From Candidatus Zixiibacteriota bacterium (GTDB lineage: Bacteria; Zixibacteria; MSB-5A5; JAABVY01; JAHJOQ01), in contig JAJRZO010000480.1 in NCBI GenBank assembly GCA_024275215.1, positions 1-14,406 on the forward strand: 14,406 nucleotides of DNA. Reading direction: 5' to 3'. Of this stretch, positions 6,590 through 13,435 are shown one piece after another. The translations under genes and the position numbers were made by a program. The notes under the pieces are model-generated. The model made no database searches and was not told the DNA's origin. It was given only the letters and a program-made list of their open reading frames with translations. Position 1 is the first letter of the stretch; each line of letters opens with the position of its first letter.

Positions 6590-7925
6590 CGTTATTCTCC
6601 CTTTTGATCCGAGGAATCCTTATTACAAAGACAGCACCGCCTTCGCTATGGTTCAACGCCGAAATCGTCCCGTTGTATTTCTGAACTATGCCCTTACAGA
6701 CCGCGAGACCAAGTCCTGTTCCCGATGCACCTTTGCGTGTCGTGAAAAATGGTTCGAAGACTCTTGGAAGATCCTCCTCAGGTATCCCCGGTCCCGTGTC
6801 CCTGAATTGTATCAGCAGGTCATCCCCATCGCTCTCCAGCGTCACGGTGATCGTACCTCCGGCTGGTGTAAAGTCAGTTGCATTCATAATAAGATTCAGG
6901 AACACCTGTTTCATCTGCTCAGGCGAAGCCATTATCATCGCTGGTTCAACCTGAAAGTCCTGTTCAACAGTCAGTCCCTTTTTCTCAAGGTGCATGGAAA
7001 CAAGAAGCAATGTCTCTTCGAGCACTGCGCTAATATTGGTCTCTACTTCCTCGCCCGAATCAGGCCTGTAGAAATCGAGCAACTGTCTGACAATTCGAGC
7101 TATCCGGTCAACTTCCTCACTGACAATCCCAACATATTCGCTGGGATGATCGTTTTCACCTGTTTCGATTGACATCAATTCAAGATAGTTCTTGATAATA
7201 CCAAGAGGGTTGTTGACTTCGTGTGCTACTCGCGCTGAAAGTTGTCCGAGCGCAGCGAGCTTTTCAGATTGAATAAGCTGCTCCTGAGTCTTGCGAAGTT
7301 CCTCGAACGCAGTTTTCTCACGCTCGAACAGGTTCGCGTTCTCAACTGATGCTGCAAGTTGATTCGCAAGGATCAGCAGAAAATCGCGGTCATCCTCGAA
7401 AAAAGGTGTCTGTGAAATCTTTGAGGTTACCAGCAGCAGTCCGCAAATCTCGTTTTTCAAACTCATAGGAATCACAAGTTCGCATTCACACATTTCGAGG
7501 ATTCGGATATCATCGCAACCGGAAAGGTCCCTGCTGAGTTCTGCGAAGTCATAGGTGCGGCTCTGCTCGCTGGAGATATACTTTATCAGACGCCCATCAC
7601 CTCTCAGCACAATATCACCCTCAGTTTCAAGAGTGATCCCTCTGTGGCGAGCAAGGATGAAATTGCTTTCATCTCCAATCATTCGGGAGAATATCGCAGC
7701 GCCGTTTATTCCCATCTGGCCGATGATAGTCAGGATTATCGCATCAAGAAGGTCATCGGTCTTGAGCACAGTATTCAAGTGTCTCGAAATCTCGAAAATC
7801 GTATACAGATCGAAAATCTTTCTTTTGAGACGCTTATTGGTTTGCGTCAACTCATCGATCTTGCTGTCCAACTCGACCTGCGATTGATCGATTTTCACCT
7901 GATTATCTTTGGCCTTACCTGACAT
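6582..7925 (-). CDS. Soluble GAF-domain sensor histidine kinase
   Basis: A 447-residue cytoplasmic kinase. It starts with a short coiled coil (about 10-38), then a GAF sensor domain (about 40-198), a signalling helix (200-225), a HisKA dimerisation domain with phospho-acceptor His235 in RVAHEVNNPLG, and an HATPase domain with Asn348 in the N-box, DTGPG (376-380) and GTGLGLA (402-408). The kinase core is of the NtrB/ZraS-like class often paired with sigma54 activators. I chose the ATG at 7925; the GTG at 7943 lies inside a palindrome and lacks a ribosome site. The gene sits 57 nt after folC and overlaps the fusion kinase, so the two kinases are coupled. A GAF cysteine pair (Cys146, Cys148 in EMCECEL) might sense redox state or bind metal, but this is speculative. 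Confidence 0.92.
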   Translation of the reverse strand: MSGKAKDNQVKIDQSQVELDSKIDELTQTNKRLKRKIFDLYTIFEISRHLNTVLKTDDLLDAIILTIIGQMGINGAAIFSRMIGDESNFILARHRGITLETEGDIVLRGDGRLIKYISSEQSRTYDFAELSRDLSGCDDIRILEMCECELVIPMSLKNEICGLLLVTSKISQTPFFEDDRDFLLILANQLAASVENANLFEREKTAFEELRKTQEQLIQSEKLAALGQLSARVAHEVNNPLGIIKNYLELMSIETGENDHPSEYVGIVSEEVDRIARIVRQLLDFYRPDSGEEVETNISAVLEETLLLVSMHLEKKGLTVEQDFQVEPAMIMASPEQMKQVFLNLIMNATDFTPAGGTITVTLESDGDDLLIQFRDTGPGIPEEDLPRVFEPFFTTRKGASGTGLGLAVCKGIVQKYNGTISALNHSEGGAVFVIRIPRIKRENNDE

Positions 7926-7942
7926 ATGACTCTTGCCTTCCA

Positions 7943-7963
7943 CTCTGTTGATTATCGACAGAG
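7943..7963. repeat. Hairpin between folC and the GAF kinase gene
   Basis: On the plus strand CTCTGTTGA (7943-7951) and TCGACAGAG (7955-7963) form a 9-bp stem with one wobble and a 3-nt loop. It lies 18 nt before the chosen kinase start and 20 nt after the folC stop. There is no T-tract, so it could be an operator, an mRNA processing or attenuation element, or chance. Confidence 0.35.
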
Positions 7964-7982
7964 CCGATGCTGAGGTTACCCA

Positions 7983-9260
7983 TTATGTTTGGACACCTCT
8001 GCTTCTGAAGATTTCTCCAACTGTGAAATGTGAGCCTGTTACTATGAAATAGTCATCATCGACAGCTTCTTTCTCAGCCACCCCAAATGCCATAACGGCG
8101 TCTTCAACCACTGCGAACTCAATTCGACCGGCAATAGCATTCTGCACAAGTTCTTCCATTATCGCAGCACGAGGGGTCTTCGGGCGACAAATAATCAGTT
8201 TCCTCGTGAAGCGGGCTATTTGCTCAAACAGAGAGGAAAAATCCCTGCGCTGAAGAACTCCGAGCACCACAACAAATCTTTCCCCCGGAAAGACTGCCTC
8301 AAGATTCTCTGCAAGAGCCTTCATCCCATGAGGATTGTGAGCCACATCGAATATTGCTCTTATGCCGTTCTCAACAACCTGAAACCTTCCAGGCCAGTGA
8401 ACGTTCCGCAAACCCTCGCCACTCATGTCTGTATTATCAACAATCCCGGCGTCCCTGAGCACATCGACAGTCAGAAGCCCAAGAGCGGCATTTTCAGCCA
8501 TGTGAGCGCCGGACAAATTCGTTTCGAATGTTCTCGGCGGGTCTGAATTCCGGGAATATGAGAATTTTGTCGATAACATGGAGACATCTTCAACGCGATA
8601 GTTCTTTTCCAACAATAATCTCTCAATCGAGGTTTTTCTCTGGTTAGCGAAGTCAGAAAGAACATCGATCGCGCGAGCATCTGTCGCAGATGTCACAACC
8701 GGTACACCCTTCTTTATAATTCCCGCTTTCTCAGTCGCTATCTTTTCCATCGTGTTTCCAAGCACTTTGAGATGATCGAGCGCAAGTTGTGTTATTACCG
8801 AAATCGACGGTTCGATGACATTCGTCGCATCGAGTCGGCCACCAAGACCGACCTCTGCAATCGCGATATCGACTTTTTCCTCTTTGAAAAGCTGGAATGC
8901 AAGAGCTGTCGCCGTCTCAAAAAATGTAATTCTGTCTTTTCTTATGCGATCCCGATGATCCGCCACGAAGTCAGCCACGAACTCTTCGCTCACCTTTCGC
9001 TTGTTGATCCGAAATCTTTCTTTGTAGTCAACGAGATGCGGCGAGGTAAACTTCCCGACCTTGTAGCCATTCTCGACAAGCATCGCCTCTATCATTGCGG
9101 CAGTCGAACCTTTGCCATTTGTGCCCGCAATATGAACAACAGGATAGCAGTCTTGAGGATTACCGAGCCGGTTCAGAAACTTCGTTATATTTGTCAAACC
9201 GAGCTTTACACCGAACAGCTCAAGGTTCAACAGGAAGTCAAGAGCCTCTTGATAGTTCAT
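7983..9260 (-). CDS. folC: Bifunctional dihydrofolate/folylpolyglutamate synthase
   Basis: Cytoplasmic Mur-ligase-family enzyme that adds glutamate to dihydropteroate and to tetrahydrofolates using ATP. The 425-residue length is normal. The P-loop GTNGKGS is at 46-52, followed by FTSPHL (71-76) and ERFRIN (81-86). The EVGLGGRLDATN block (136-147) and LDHLKVLGNTMEKIATEKAGI (161 onward) are the Mur-ligase and omega-loop motifs of FolC. A C-terminal FDVAHNPHG motif marks the glutamate-binding domain. The canonical GLDH appears here as ALDH, a mild change. The ATG at 9260 lies 2 nt after the accD stop, so the two genes are coupled; accD-folC adjacency is also known from E. coli. Whether both activities are present cannot be decided from sequence. 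Confidence 0.95.
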   Translation of the reverse strand: MNYQEALDFLLNLELFGVKLGLTNITKFLNRLGNPQDCYPVVHIAGTNGKGSTAAMIEAMLVENGYKVGKFTSPHLVDYKERFRINKRKVSEEFVADFVADHRDRIRKDRITFFETATALAFQLFKEEKVDIAIAEVGLGGRLDATNVIEPSISVITQLALDHLKVLGNTMEKIATEKAGIIKKGVPVVTSATDARAIDVLSDFANQRKTSIERLLLEKNYRVEDVSMLSTKFSYSRNSDPPRTFETNLSGAHMAENAALGLLTVDVLRDAGIVDNTDMSGEGLRNVHWPGRFQVVENGIRAIFDVAHNPHGMKALAENLEAVFPGERFVVVLGVLQRRDFSSLFEQIARFTRKLIICRPKTPRAAIMEELVQNAIAGRIEFAVVEDAVMAFGVAEKEAVDDDYFIVTGSHFTVGEIFRSRGVQT

Positions 9261-9262
9261 AA

Positions 9263-10102
9263 TCAGGTAAAATGACTTATGAGTTGACTCACGACTCGTT
9301 TGAGATCTCTGCGATGGACAATCTTGTCGAGGAAACCATGCTCCATGAAAAACTCCGAGCTTTGAAACCCGGGCGGAAGGTCTGCGCCTATGGTCTGCTT
9401 GATTACTCGCTGGCCGGCGAATCCGAGAAGAGCTTTCGGTTCCGCGATAATGACATCGCCAAGTGACGCATAACTGGCCATCACACCAGCGGTGGTAGGA
9501 TTCGTAAGTATCGAAATGTACGGCGCGCGAACCTTGTCATATTCAGCAAGCAACGCAGACGTCTTCGCCATTTGCATCAGGGAGAGAATTCCTTCCTGCA
9601 TTCTCGCTCCACCGCTACATGAAAGAATTATCAGCGGTATTTTCCTCATGGTTGCCCTCTCGATTGAACGAGCTATTTTTTCACCGACGACCGATCCCAT
9701 AGATCCGCCAATGAATGAGAAATCCATCATAGCGAAACTGACCTCACGGCCATCGATCTTGGCATACCCGGAGATCACAGCATCATTCTGCCCGGTCTTC
9801 TTCTGAGCGGCTTTGATCCTGTCAGTGTATTTCTTCGAGTCCTTGAATTGAAGCGGATCACCGGAAATCAATCCGGCATCATGTTCTTCATAAAGGCCAT
9901 CATCGAAAAGCAGCTTTATGTATTCTGTAGTGGCAAACTTAAAATGATAATCGCAATGGCTGCACGTATTCAAGTTCTTTTCAAGTTCTTTTACATATAT
10001 GATTTCACCACACTCAGGACATTTCGTCCAGAGACCTTCCGGGATGTCTTTTCTGGTCTGAGATATCAGTCCTTGTTTCGATTTTCTAAACCACTCAACC
10101 AC
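9263..10102 (-). CDS. accD: Acetyl-CoA carboxylase carboxyltransferase subunit beta
   Basis: Beta subunit of the carboxyltransferase that moves CO2 from biotin to acetyl-CoA, the first committed step of fatty acid synthesis. It works with AccA, which is not in the window. The N-terminal four-cysteine zinc ribbon is intact (Cys28, Cys31, Cys47, Cys50), with the spacing of E. coli AccD. The crotonase-like carboxyltransferase core follows, including the SCSGGARMQEG oxyanion region and the helix leading to VIAEPKALLGFAG. I chose the GTG at 10102, giving MVEWFRKSKQ with AAAGGA about six nt upstream. This matches the usual AccD N-terminus. The frame also opens at a GTG at 10117, which would add five residues. 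It overlaps the rimI stop by 8 nt. Length, 279 residues, is typical. Confidence 0.96.
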   Translation of the reverse strand: MVEWFRKSKQGLISQTRKDIPEGLWTKCPECGEIIYVKELEKNLNTCSHCDYHFKFATTEYIKLLFDDGLYEEHDAGLISGDPLQFKDSKKYTDRIKAAQKKTGQNDAVISGYAKIDGREVSFAMMDFSFIGGSMGSVVGEKIARSIERATMRKIPLIILSCSGGARMQEGILSLMQMAKTSALLAEYDKVRAPYISILTNPTTAGVMASYASLGDVIIAEPKALLGFAGQRVIKQTIGADLPPGFQSSEFFMEHGFLDKIVHRRDLKRVVSQLISHFT

Positions 10103-10571
10103 TGCTATTCCTTTCACCCAGATCGCAAATCATAACCACAGAATCCTCCAAAGGATTCTGATAGTAGTTCTTCGTGCGTTGGAATTCCCTGAAACCGAAT
10201 TTCTTGTAGAGATTCTGCGCTACGTCGTTGGAGACTCTCACATCAAGAGCGATTGCCACACAGTTTTCATTTTCAGCTCTTTCGATCATGTGCTGCATCA
10301 ACAGGCTACCGATTCCCATCCTGCGCATGTTTTTTTCGACTGCGAGATTTGTCATGTACGCTCTATCAGAGAAGAATATCCGCATATTTGCATAGGCAAG
10401 AACTCTGCCTGATGAATTTCGAACAACCGGCCAGTACGACGAATTGTCCCCGATGTCATCCTCGAACATGCTTCTCGGCCAGGCGTCATCAAGAAATGTC
10501 TCTCTCTCGATCCGGCAGATGTCGTCGATATCCTCCGGTGTCATTTCATCAATCCTAAACTTGTTTTCCAC
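10095..10571 (-). CDS. rimI: RimI-type N-alpha-acetyltransferase (GNAT)
   Basis: GNAT enzyme of the RimI group, which acetylates the N-terminal alanine of ribosomal protein S18 in E. coli and can act on other proteins. The 158 residues show the GNAT order: the initial strand-helix (FRIDEMTPEDIDDICRIERETF), NLAVEKNMRRMGIGS with the acetyl-CoA pyrophosphate loop RRMGIG (83-88), LDVRVSN (109-115) and LYKKFGF (121-127), whose Tyr122 matches the catalytic tyrosine. The start is a GTG at 10571, which overlaps tsaB by 17 nt; the next in-frame ATG, at 10544, would delete the first beta strand. Adjacency to tsaB and tsaE is a common bacterial arrangement and supports RimI over other GNATs. The substrate here is inferred. 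Confidence 0.9.
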   Translation of the reverse strand: MENKFRIDEMTPEDIDDICRIERETFLDDAWPRSMFEDDIGDNSSYWPVVRNSSGRVLAYANMRIFFSDRAYMTNLAVEKNMRRMGIGSLLMQHMIERAENENCVAIALDVRVSNDVAQNLYKKFGFREFQRTKNYYQNPLEDSVVMICDLGERNSSG

Positions 10572-11238
10572 GTTGCTTAAACTTCAATTCCGCCTGCGAC
10601 AAAGTCATGTAATACGGTTCGACCACATAATCGCCCGTCTTATTATTTCGAATCAGATAGAGACGCTCTGCCTCCCTGCAGACTGCTACCATATTAGCAA
10701 CTCTGTGTTCCGAATTCGACAACCGAAATCTTGCAGGATTCCCTGCAATCTCTACAAACCTCTCAGCGCCTGAACCACACACCGTGCATTCATCAGCAAC
10801 AATATCCGAAACCGCTTGAACATCACCGACGAATGGCTCGGATGCCAAATCATCAGGCGCCGGCAAATACTGCATATAGAATTCATCGCTCCTGCTGTGA
10901 ATCGCTATCAATACAGGGTACAGTTCATCGGGCAATCCTAATCTTACAGCCGCGAATGAATCAACCGGCTGAACCGGCAATTGCTGCCCGACAGCCCATC
11001 CGAGTACACCCGCGAGACCAATCCGCAGACCGGTGAATGATCCGGGGCCGTTTACAACCGCAAGCAGATCAATCTCGTGCATCTTGAGCTTTGCAGCATC
11101 GAGGGCGTCAGTAATCCTGCCAAACAGGGGCGCTGAGTGCCCGATTCCGTCCCACCTGTGCGCGTAGTCATACCCACTTTCAGACACTATTCCGATCCCA
11201 AGCTGCATTGTAGATGTGTCTACTGCCAGAACATTCAC
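10555..11238 (-). CDS. tsaB: tRNA threonylcarbamoyladenosine (t6A37) biosynthesis protein TsaB
   Basis: Pseudo-enzyme partner of TsaD in the complex that places threonylcarbamoyl on A37 of ANN-decoding tRNAs. The N-terminal ASKHA fold is clear: MNVLAVDTST at the start and the family hallmark NGPGSFTGLRIGL (63-75). The 227-residue length is typical. TsaB lacks the metal-binding residues of TsaD, and none is seen here. The start must be the GTG at 11238 because the first beta strand begins at once after it. No Shine-Dalgarno sequence precedes it. Instead, a strong sigma70-like promoter has its -10 box five nt upstream, so the mRNA may be leaderless. The stop overlaps rimI. TsaE is encoded 169 nt upstream; TsaC and TsaD are not in the window. 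Confidence 0.93.
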   Translation of the reverse strand: MNVLAVDTSTMQLGIGIVSESGYDYAHRWDGIGHSAPLFGRITDALDAAKLKMHEIDLLAVVNGPGSFTGLRIGLAGVLGWAVGQQLPVQPVDSFAAVRLGLPDELYPVLIAIHSRSDEFYMQYLPAPDDLASEPFVGDVQAVSDIVADECTVCGSGAERFVEIAGNPARFRLSNSEHRVANMVAVCREAERLYLIRNNKTGDYVVEPYYMTLSQAELKFKQRGKQV

Positions 11239-11357
11239 GACAGAATATAGAACATGCCCGAATTGATGTCAATTAAACTGTCTGAATAGCAGGAGCCAGT
11301 CTCCAAGGCGCCGGAAAAGGCAGCTAACAGAAACAATCCCATAAAATTATTCATCAT
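11235..11357 (-). CDS. Possible 40-residue ORF upstream of tsaB
   Basis: An ATG at 11357 opens 40 codons that end in a TGA overlapping the tsaB GTG by 4 nt (GTGA), the geometry of translational coupling. The peptide begins with a short hydrophobic stretch (MNNFMGLFLLAAFSGAL) and has one cysteine. No ribosome site precedes it. It also shares its DNA with the sigma70-like promoter at 11244-11272, so if that promoter is real this frame is probably chance. No homologue is recognised. Confidence 0.2.
   Translation of the reverse strand: MMNNFMGLFLLAAFSGALETGSCYSDSLIDINSGMFYILS
11244..11272 (-). promoter_or_regulatory. Sigma70-like promoter for tsaB-rimI-accD-folC
   Basis: The -35 box TTGACA (11272-11267) is a perfect match. 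The spacer is 17 nt and the -10 box TATATT (11249-11244) matches five of six consensus bases. The predicted start site, six to eight nt past the -10 box, falls on or next to the GTG start codon of tsaB at 11238. This position explains the missing ribosome-binding site if the message is leaderless. It has not been tested, and promoter consensus in this lineage is uncertain. Confidence 0.6.
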
Positions 11358-11407
11358 TGCAATCGACTGAAGAAAGCGTGGCAATCTCATGTGTGTAAAT
11401 ACACTGG

Positions 11408-11851
11408 TCAACAATCATAGTCATCCCCGCGAGAATAGATTCTTATCCTGCGTTTACGTTCCGAAACAATCTCCATCTCTATCGAAATAACAGCATCAGA
11501 CATGGCTTCCGGGACACGATCAGCCCATTCGACCAGACTAATACCCCTGTCAGAATAAAAGTAGTCCTCATAGCCCAGATCAACGAGGTCTGCAAGTGTT
11601 TCGAGTCGATAGAAATCGAAATGAAATATCTCAGGCTGTCCCGAATATACATTGATCAAATTGTATGTTGGCGATGTTACCGCACCGTCATAGCCAAGCC
11701 CCTTGCAAATACCCTTGACCATGACAGTCTTCCCTGCGCCGAGTTCTCCCGACAATCCGACAATATTCCCCGCCTTCAACGATTTCGCTAGATTCTCACC
11801 GATAGATACTGTTTTTTCCGGTGATTCGCTGACTATCACAATCACTGGCAT
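11408..11851 (-). CDS. tsaE: tRNA t6A37 biosynthesis ATPase TsaE
   Basis: P-loop ATPase that binds TsaD-TsaB and is needed for turnover of the t6A complex. Its 147 residues fit the family. Walker A GELGAGKT (35-42), SPTYNL (60-65), HFDFYRL (77-83) and VEWADR (107-112) are all standard TsaE signatures. The ATG at 11851 shares its A with the TGA stop of the PorX-like gene (TGATG), indicating coupled translation. A TTG one codon earlier is less likely. I recall porX and tsaE being neighbours in Bacteroidetes genomes too, which would make this a retained arrangement; that is memory and not a search result. Confidence 0.95.
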   Translation of the reverse strand: MPVIVIVSESPEKTVSIGENLAKSLKAGNIVGLSGELGAGKTVMVKGICKGLGYDGAVTSPTYNLINVYSGQPEIFHFDFYRLETLADLVDLGYEDYFYSDRGISLVEWADRVPEAMSDAVISIEMEIVSERKRRIRIYSRGDDYDC

Positions 11852-13422
11852 CAACGCCCCTTCGGTTTCAGCGTGGCAACCGGAAGTATGACTTCATCCA
11901 TTGAAATACCGCCATGCTGGAATGTATCAGCATACTTGGATTCGTAGTGATGAAACTGGGTCGGATATACGAAATAGAAATCTTCACGCGCGAACAGATA
12001 AGTTGTGGACATTCCGAATCTCGGCAACCTGAACTTCTCCGGTTCTTTCAGGAACACAACGTCTTTCGGATCGCAATTCAGATTGTCGCCGTATTTGTAT
12101 CGAAGATTTGTCGAAGCCTCGCGTTTACCTTTCACGAGTGTAGACCGTCCCGCAATCACAGAGCCATGATCTGTCGTGATCACCACAGTGCAATCAATCG
12201 TCGATAGATACTTCAGTATTTGTAACAGTGATGAATGTTCAAACCATGACTTCATCACAGATCTGAAAGCATTCTCATTGGGTGCAAGCTCCTTGAGAAT
12301 CTCCGACTCGGAACGCCCATGCACAAGCATATCGACAAAGTTGAACACCATCGAGAAAAGCGGAGTATGCTGATAAGTTGGCAGTTTTCGCACAAGGTTC
12401 TCACCTTCTGAAATGTCCAGCACTTTCGCATACATCGGCTCACCATCCATTTTGACCCTCTTATTCCTGAGCTGACGCATCATCAATTCCGGCTCATACC
12501 TGTTAAGAGAAGCCTCGTCCCTGCTTCCCCTGCCCCACAAGTCCGGATACAACTCATGCAATGTGTCCGGGAAATCACCAAGAAAAATCGCATTGCGTGA
12601 AAACGGCGTCGCAGTAGGTAGAATTGAATAGTGAAAACCGAGATCAACAGTAAAAAGTTCATCGACAATCGGCTGGATTTTCATCCACTGATCGAGCCGC
12701 ATGCAATCGACAACAATGAAGAATACCTGATGATTCTTTGCGAGATGAGGAAATACATACTTCTCAGCAACATCGACTGACAGCGGCGGGCGGGCGGGCG
12801 AATTGACCCAGCGCGGATACATTTTCTCTATGTATTTCCCGAATTCCGCATTCCACTCTTTCCTCTGACCGGCGAGAGTCTGGAGCAGATCGGCATCTCG
12901 GAACTCCGCTATTTCCAGTTCCCATGTCACAAACTGTTGGTAAACCTCAATCCAATCCTGCCATTCCAAAGGATCATACAGTTTCTGATTAATCCTGTTG
13001 AATGACTGCACATAGTCGCGTGTGACATGGTTCTCTCTGATCTTCCGTGTATCGAGGAGTCTCTTGATGACCAGTAATACCTGAGAAGCGTTGACCGGCT
13101 TGGTCAGGTAGTCACTTATCTTCTTGCCGATAGCCTGATCCATCAGGTCTTCTTCCTCGCTCTTGGTAACCATCACGACAGGGAGGTTCGGTCTGACAGT
13201 TTTGATTTCCTCCAATGTTGAGAGACCATCTCGCCCCGGCATCTGTTCATCGAGAAGCACAAGATCGTATTCATTTTCAACCACCGCAACAATGGCATCA
13301 TCGCCCGATGACAATGGTGTTACTTCATATCCGCGATCCTTGAGGAATATCATGTGCGCCTGAAATTGATCGATTTCGTCATCAACCCACAGTATTTTTC
13401 GGCTCTGATCTTTTTCCGTCAT
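11851..13422 (-). CDS. porX: PorX-like response regulator with PglZ (alkaline-phosphatase-fold) effector
   Basis: A 523-residue protein with an N-terminal receiver (8-124; acidic pair Asp14/Asp15, phospho-acceptor Asp58, Lys108), a helical middle (about 125-215) and a C-terminal PglZ domain of the alkaline phosphatase superfamily. Likely metal and catalytic residues are Asp239 (IVVDCMRLDQW), Thr272 (LPTATPFSRNAIF), Asp418/His419 (TTDHGS) and His503 (QHGGIS). PorX of Porphyromonas and Flavobacterium controls type IX secretion, and its PglZ domain has been reported to cleave oligonucleotides. The true start is the ATG at 13422, with AGGAG six nt upstream. The frame stays open upstream into the kinase gene, but that extension is spurious. 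It follows the kinase by 13 nt and shares one base with tsaE. No type IX secretion gene is seen here, so the target is unknown. Confidence 0.9.
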   Translation of the reverse strand: MTEKDQSRKILWVDDEIDQFQAHMIFLKDRGYEVTPLSSGDDAIVAVVENEYDLVLLDEQMPGRDGLSTLEEIKTVRPNLPVVMVTKSEEEDLMDQAIGKKISDYLTKPVNASQVLLVIKRLLDTRKIRENHVTRDYVQSFNRINQKLYDPLEWQDWIEVYQQFVTWELEIAEFRDADLLQTLAGQRKEWNAEFGKYIEKMYPRWVNSPARPPLSVDVAEKYVFPHLAKNHQVFFIVVDCMRLDQWMKIQPIVDELFTVDLGFHYSILPTATPFSRNAIFLGDFPDTLHELYPDLWGRGSRDEASLNRYEPELMMRQLRNKRVKMDGEPMYAKVLDISEGENLVRKLPTYQHTPLFSMVFNFVDMLVHGRSESEILKELAPNENAFRSVMKSWFEHSSLLQILKYLSTIDCTVVITTDHGSVIAGRSTLVKGKREASTNLRYKYGDNLNCDPKDVVFLKEPEKFRLPRFGMSTTYLFAREDFYFVYPTQFHHYESKYADTFQHGGISMDEVILPVATLKPKGR

Positions 13423-13435
13423 TATATCTCCTGTG

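Noticed and set aside
6471..7172. Long plus-strand frame (233 codons) opposite the two kinase genes
   Set aside because: It is antisense to two well-supported kinase genes, with cysteine- and arginine-rich composition typical of a shadow frame.
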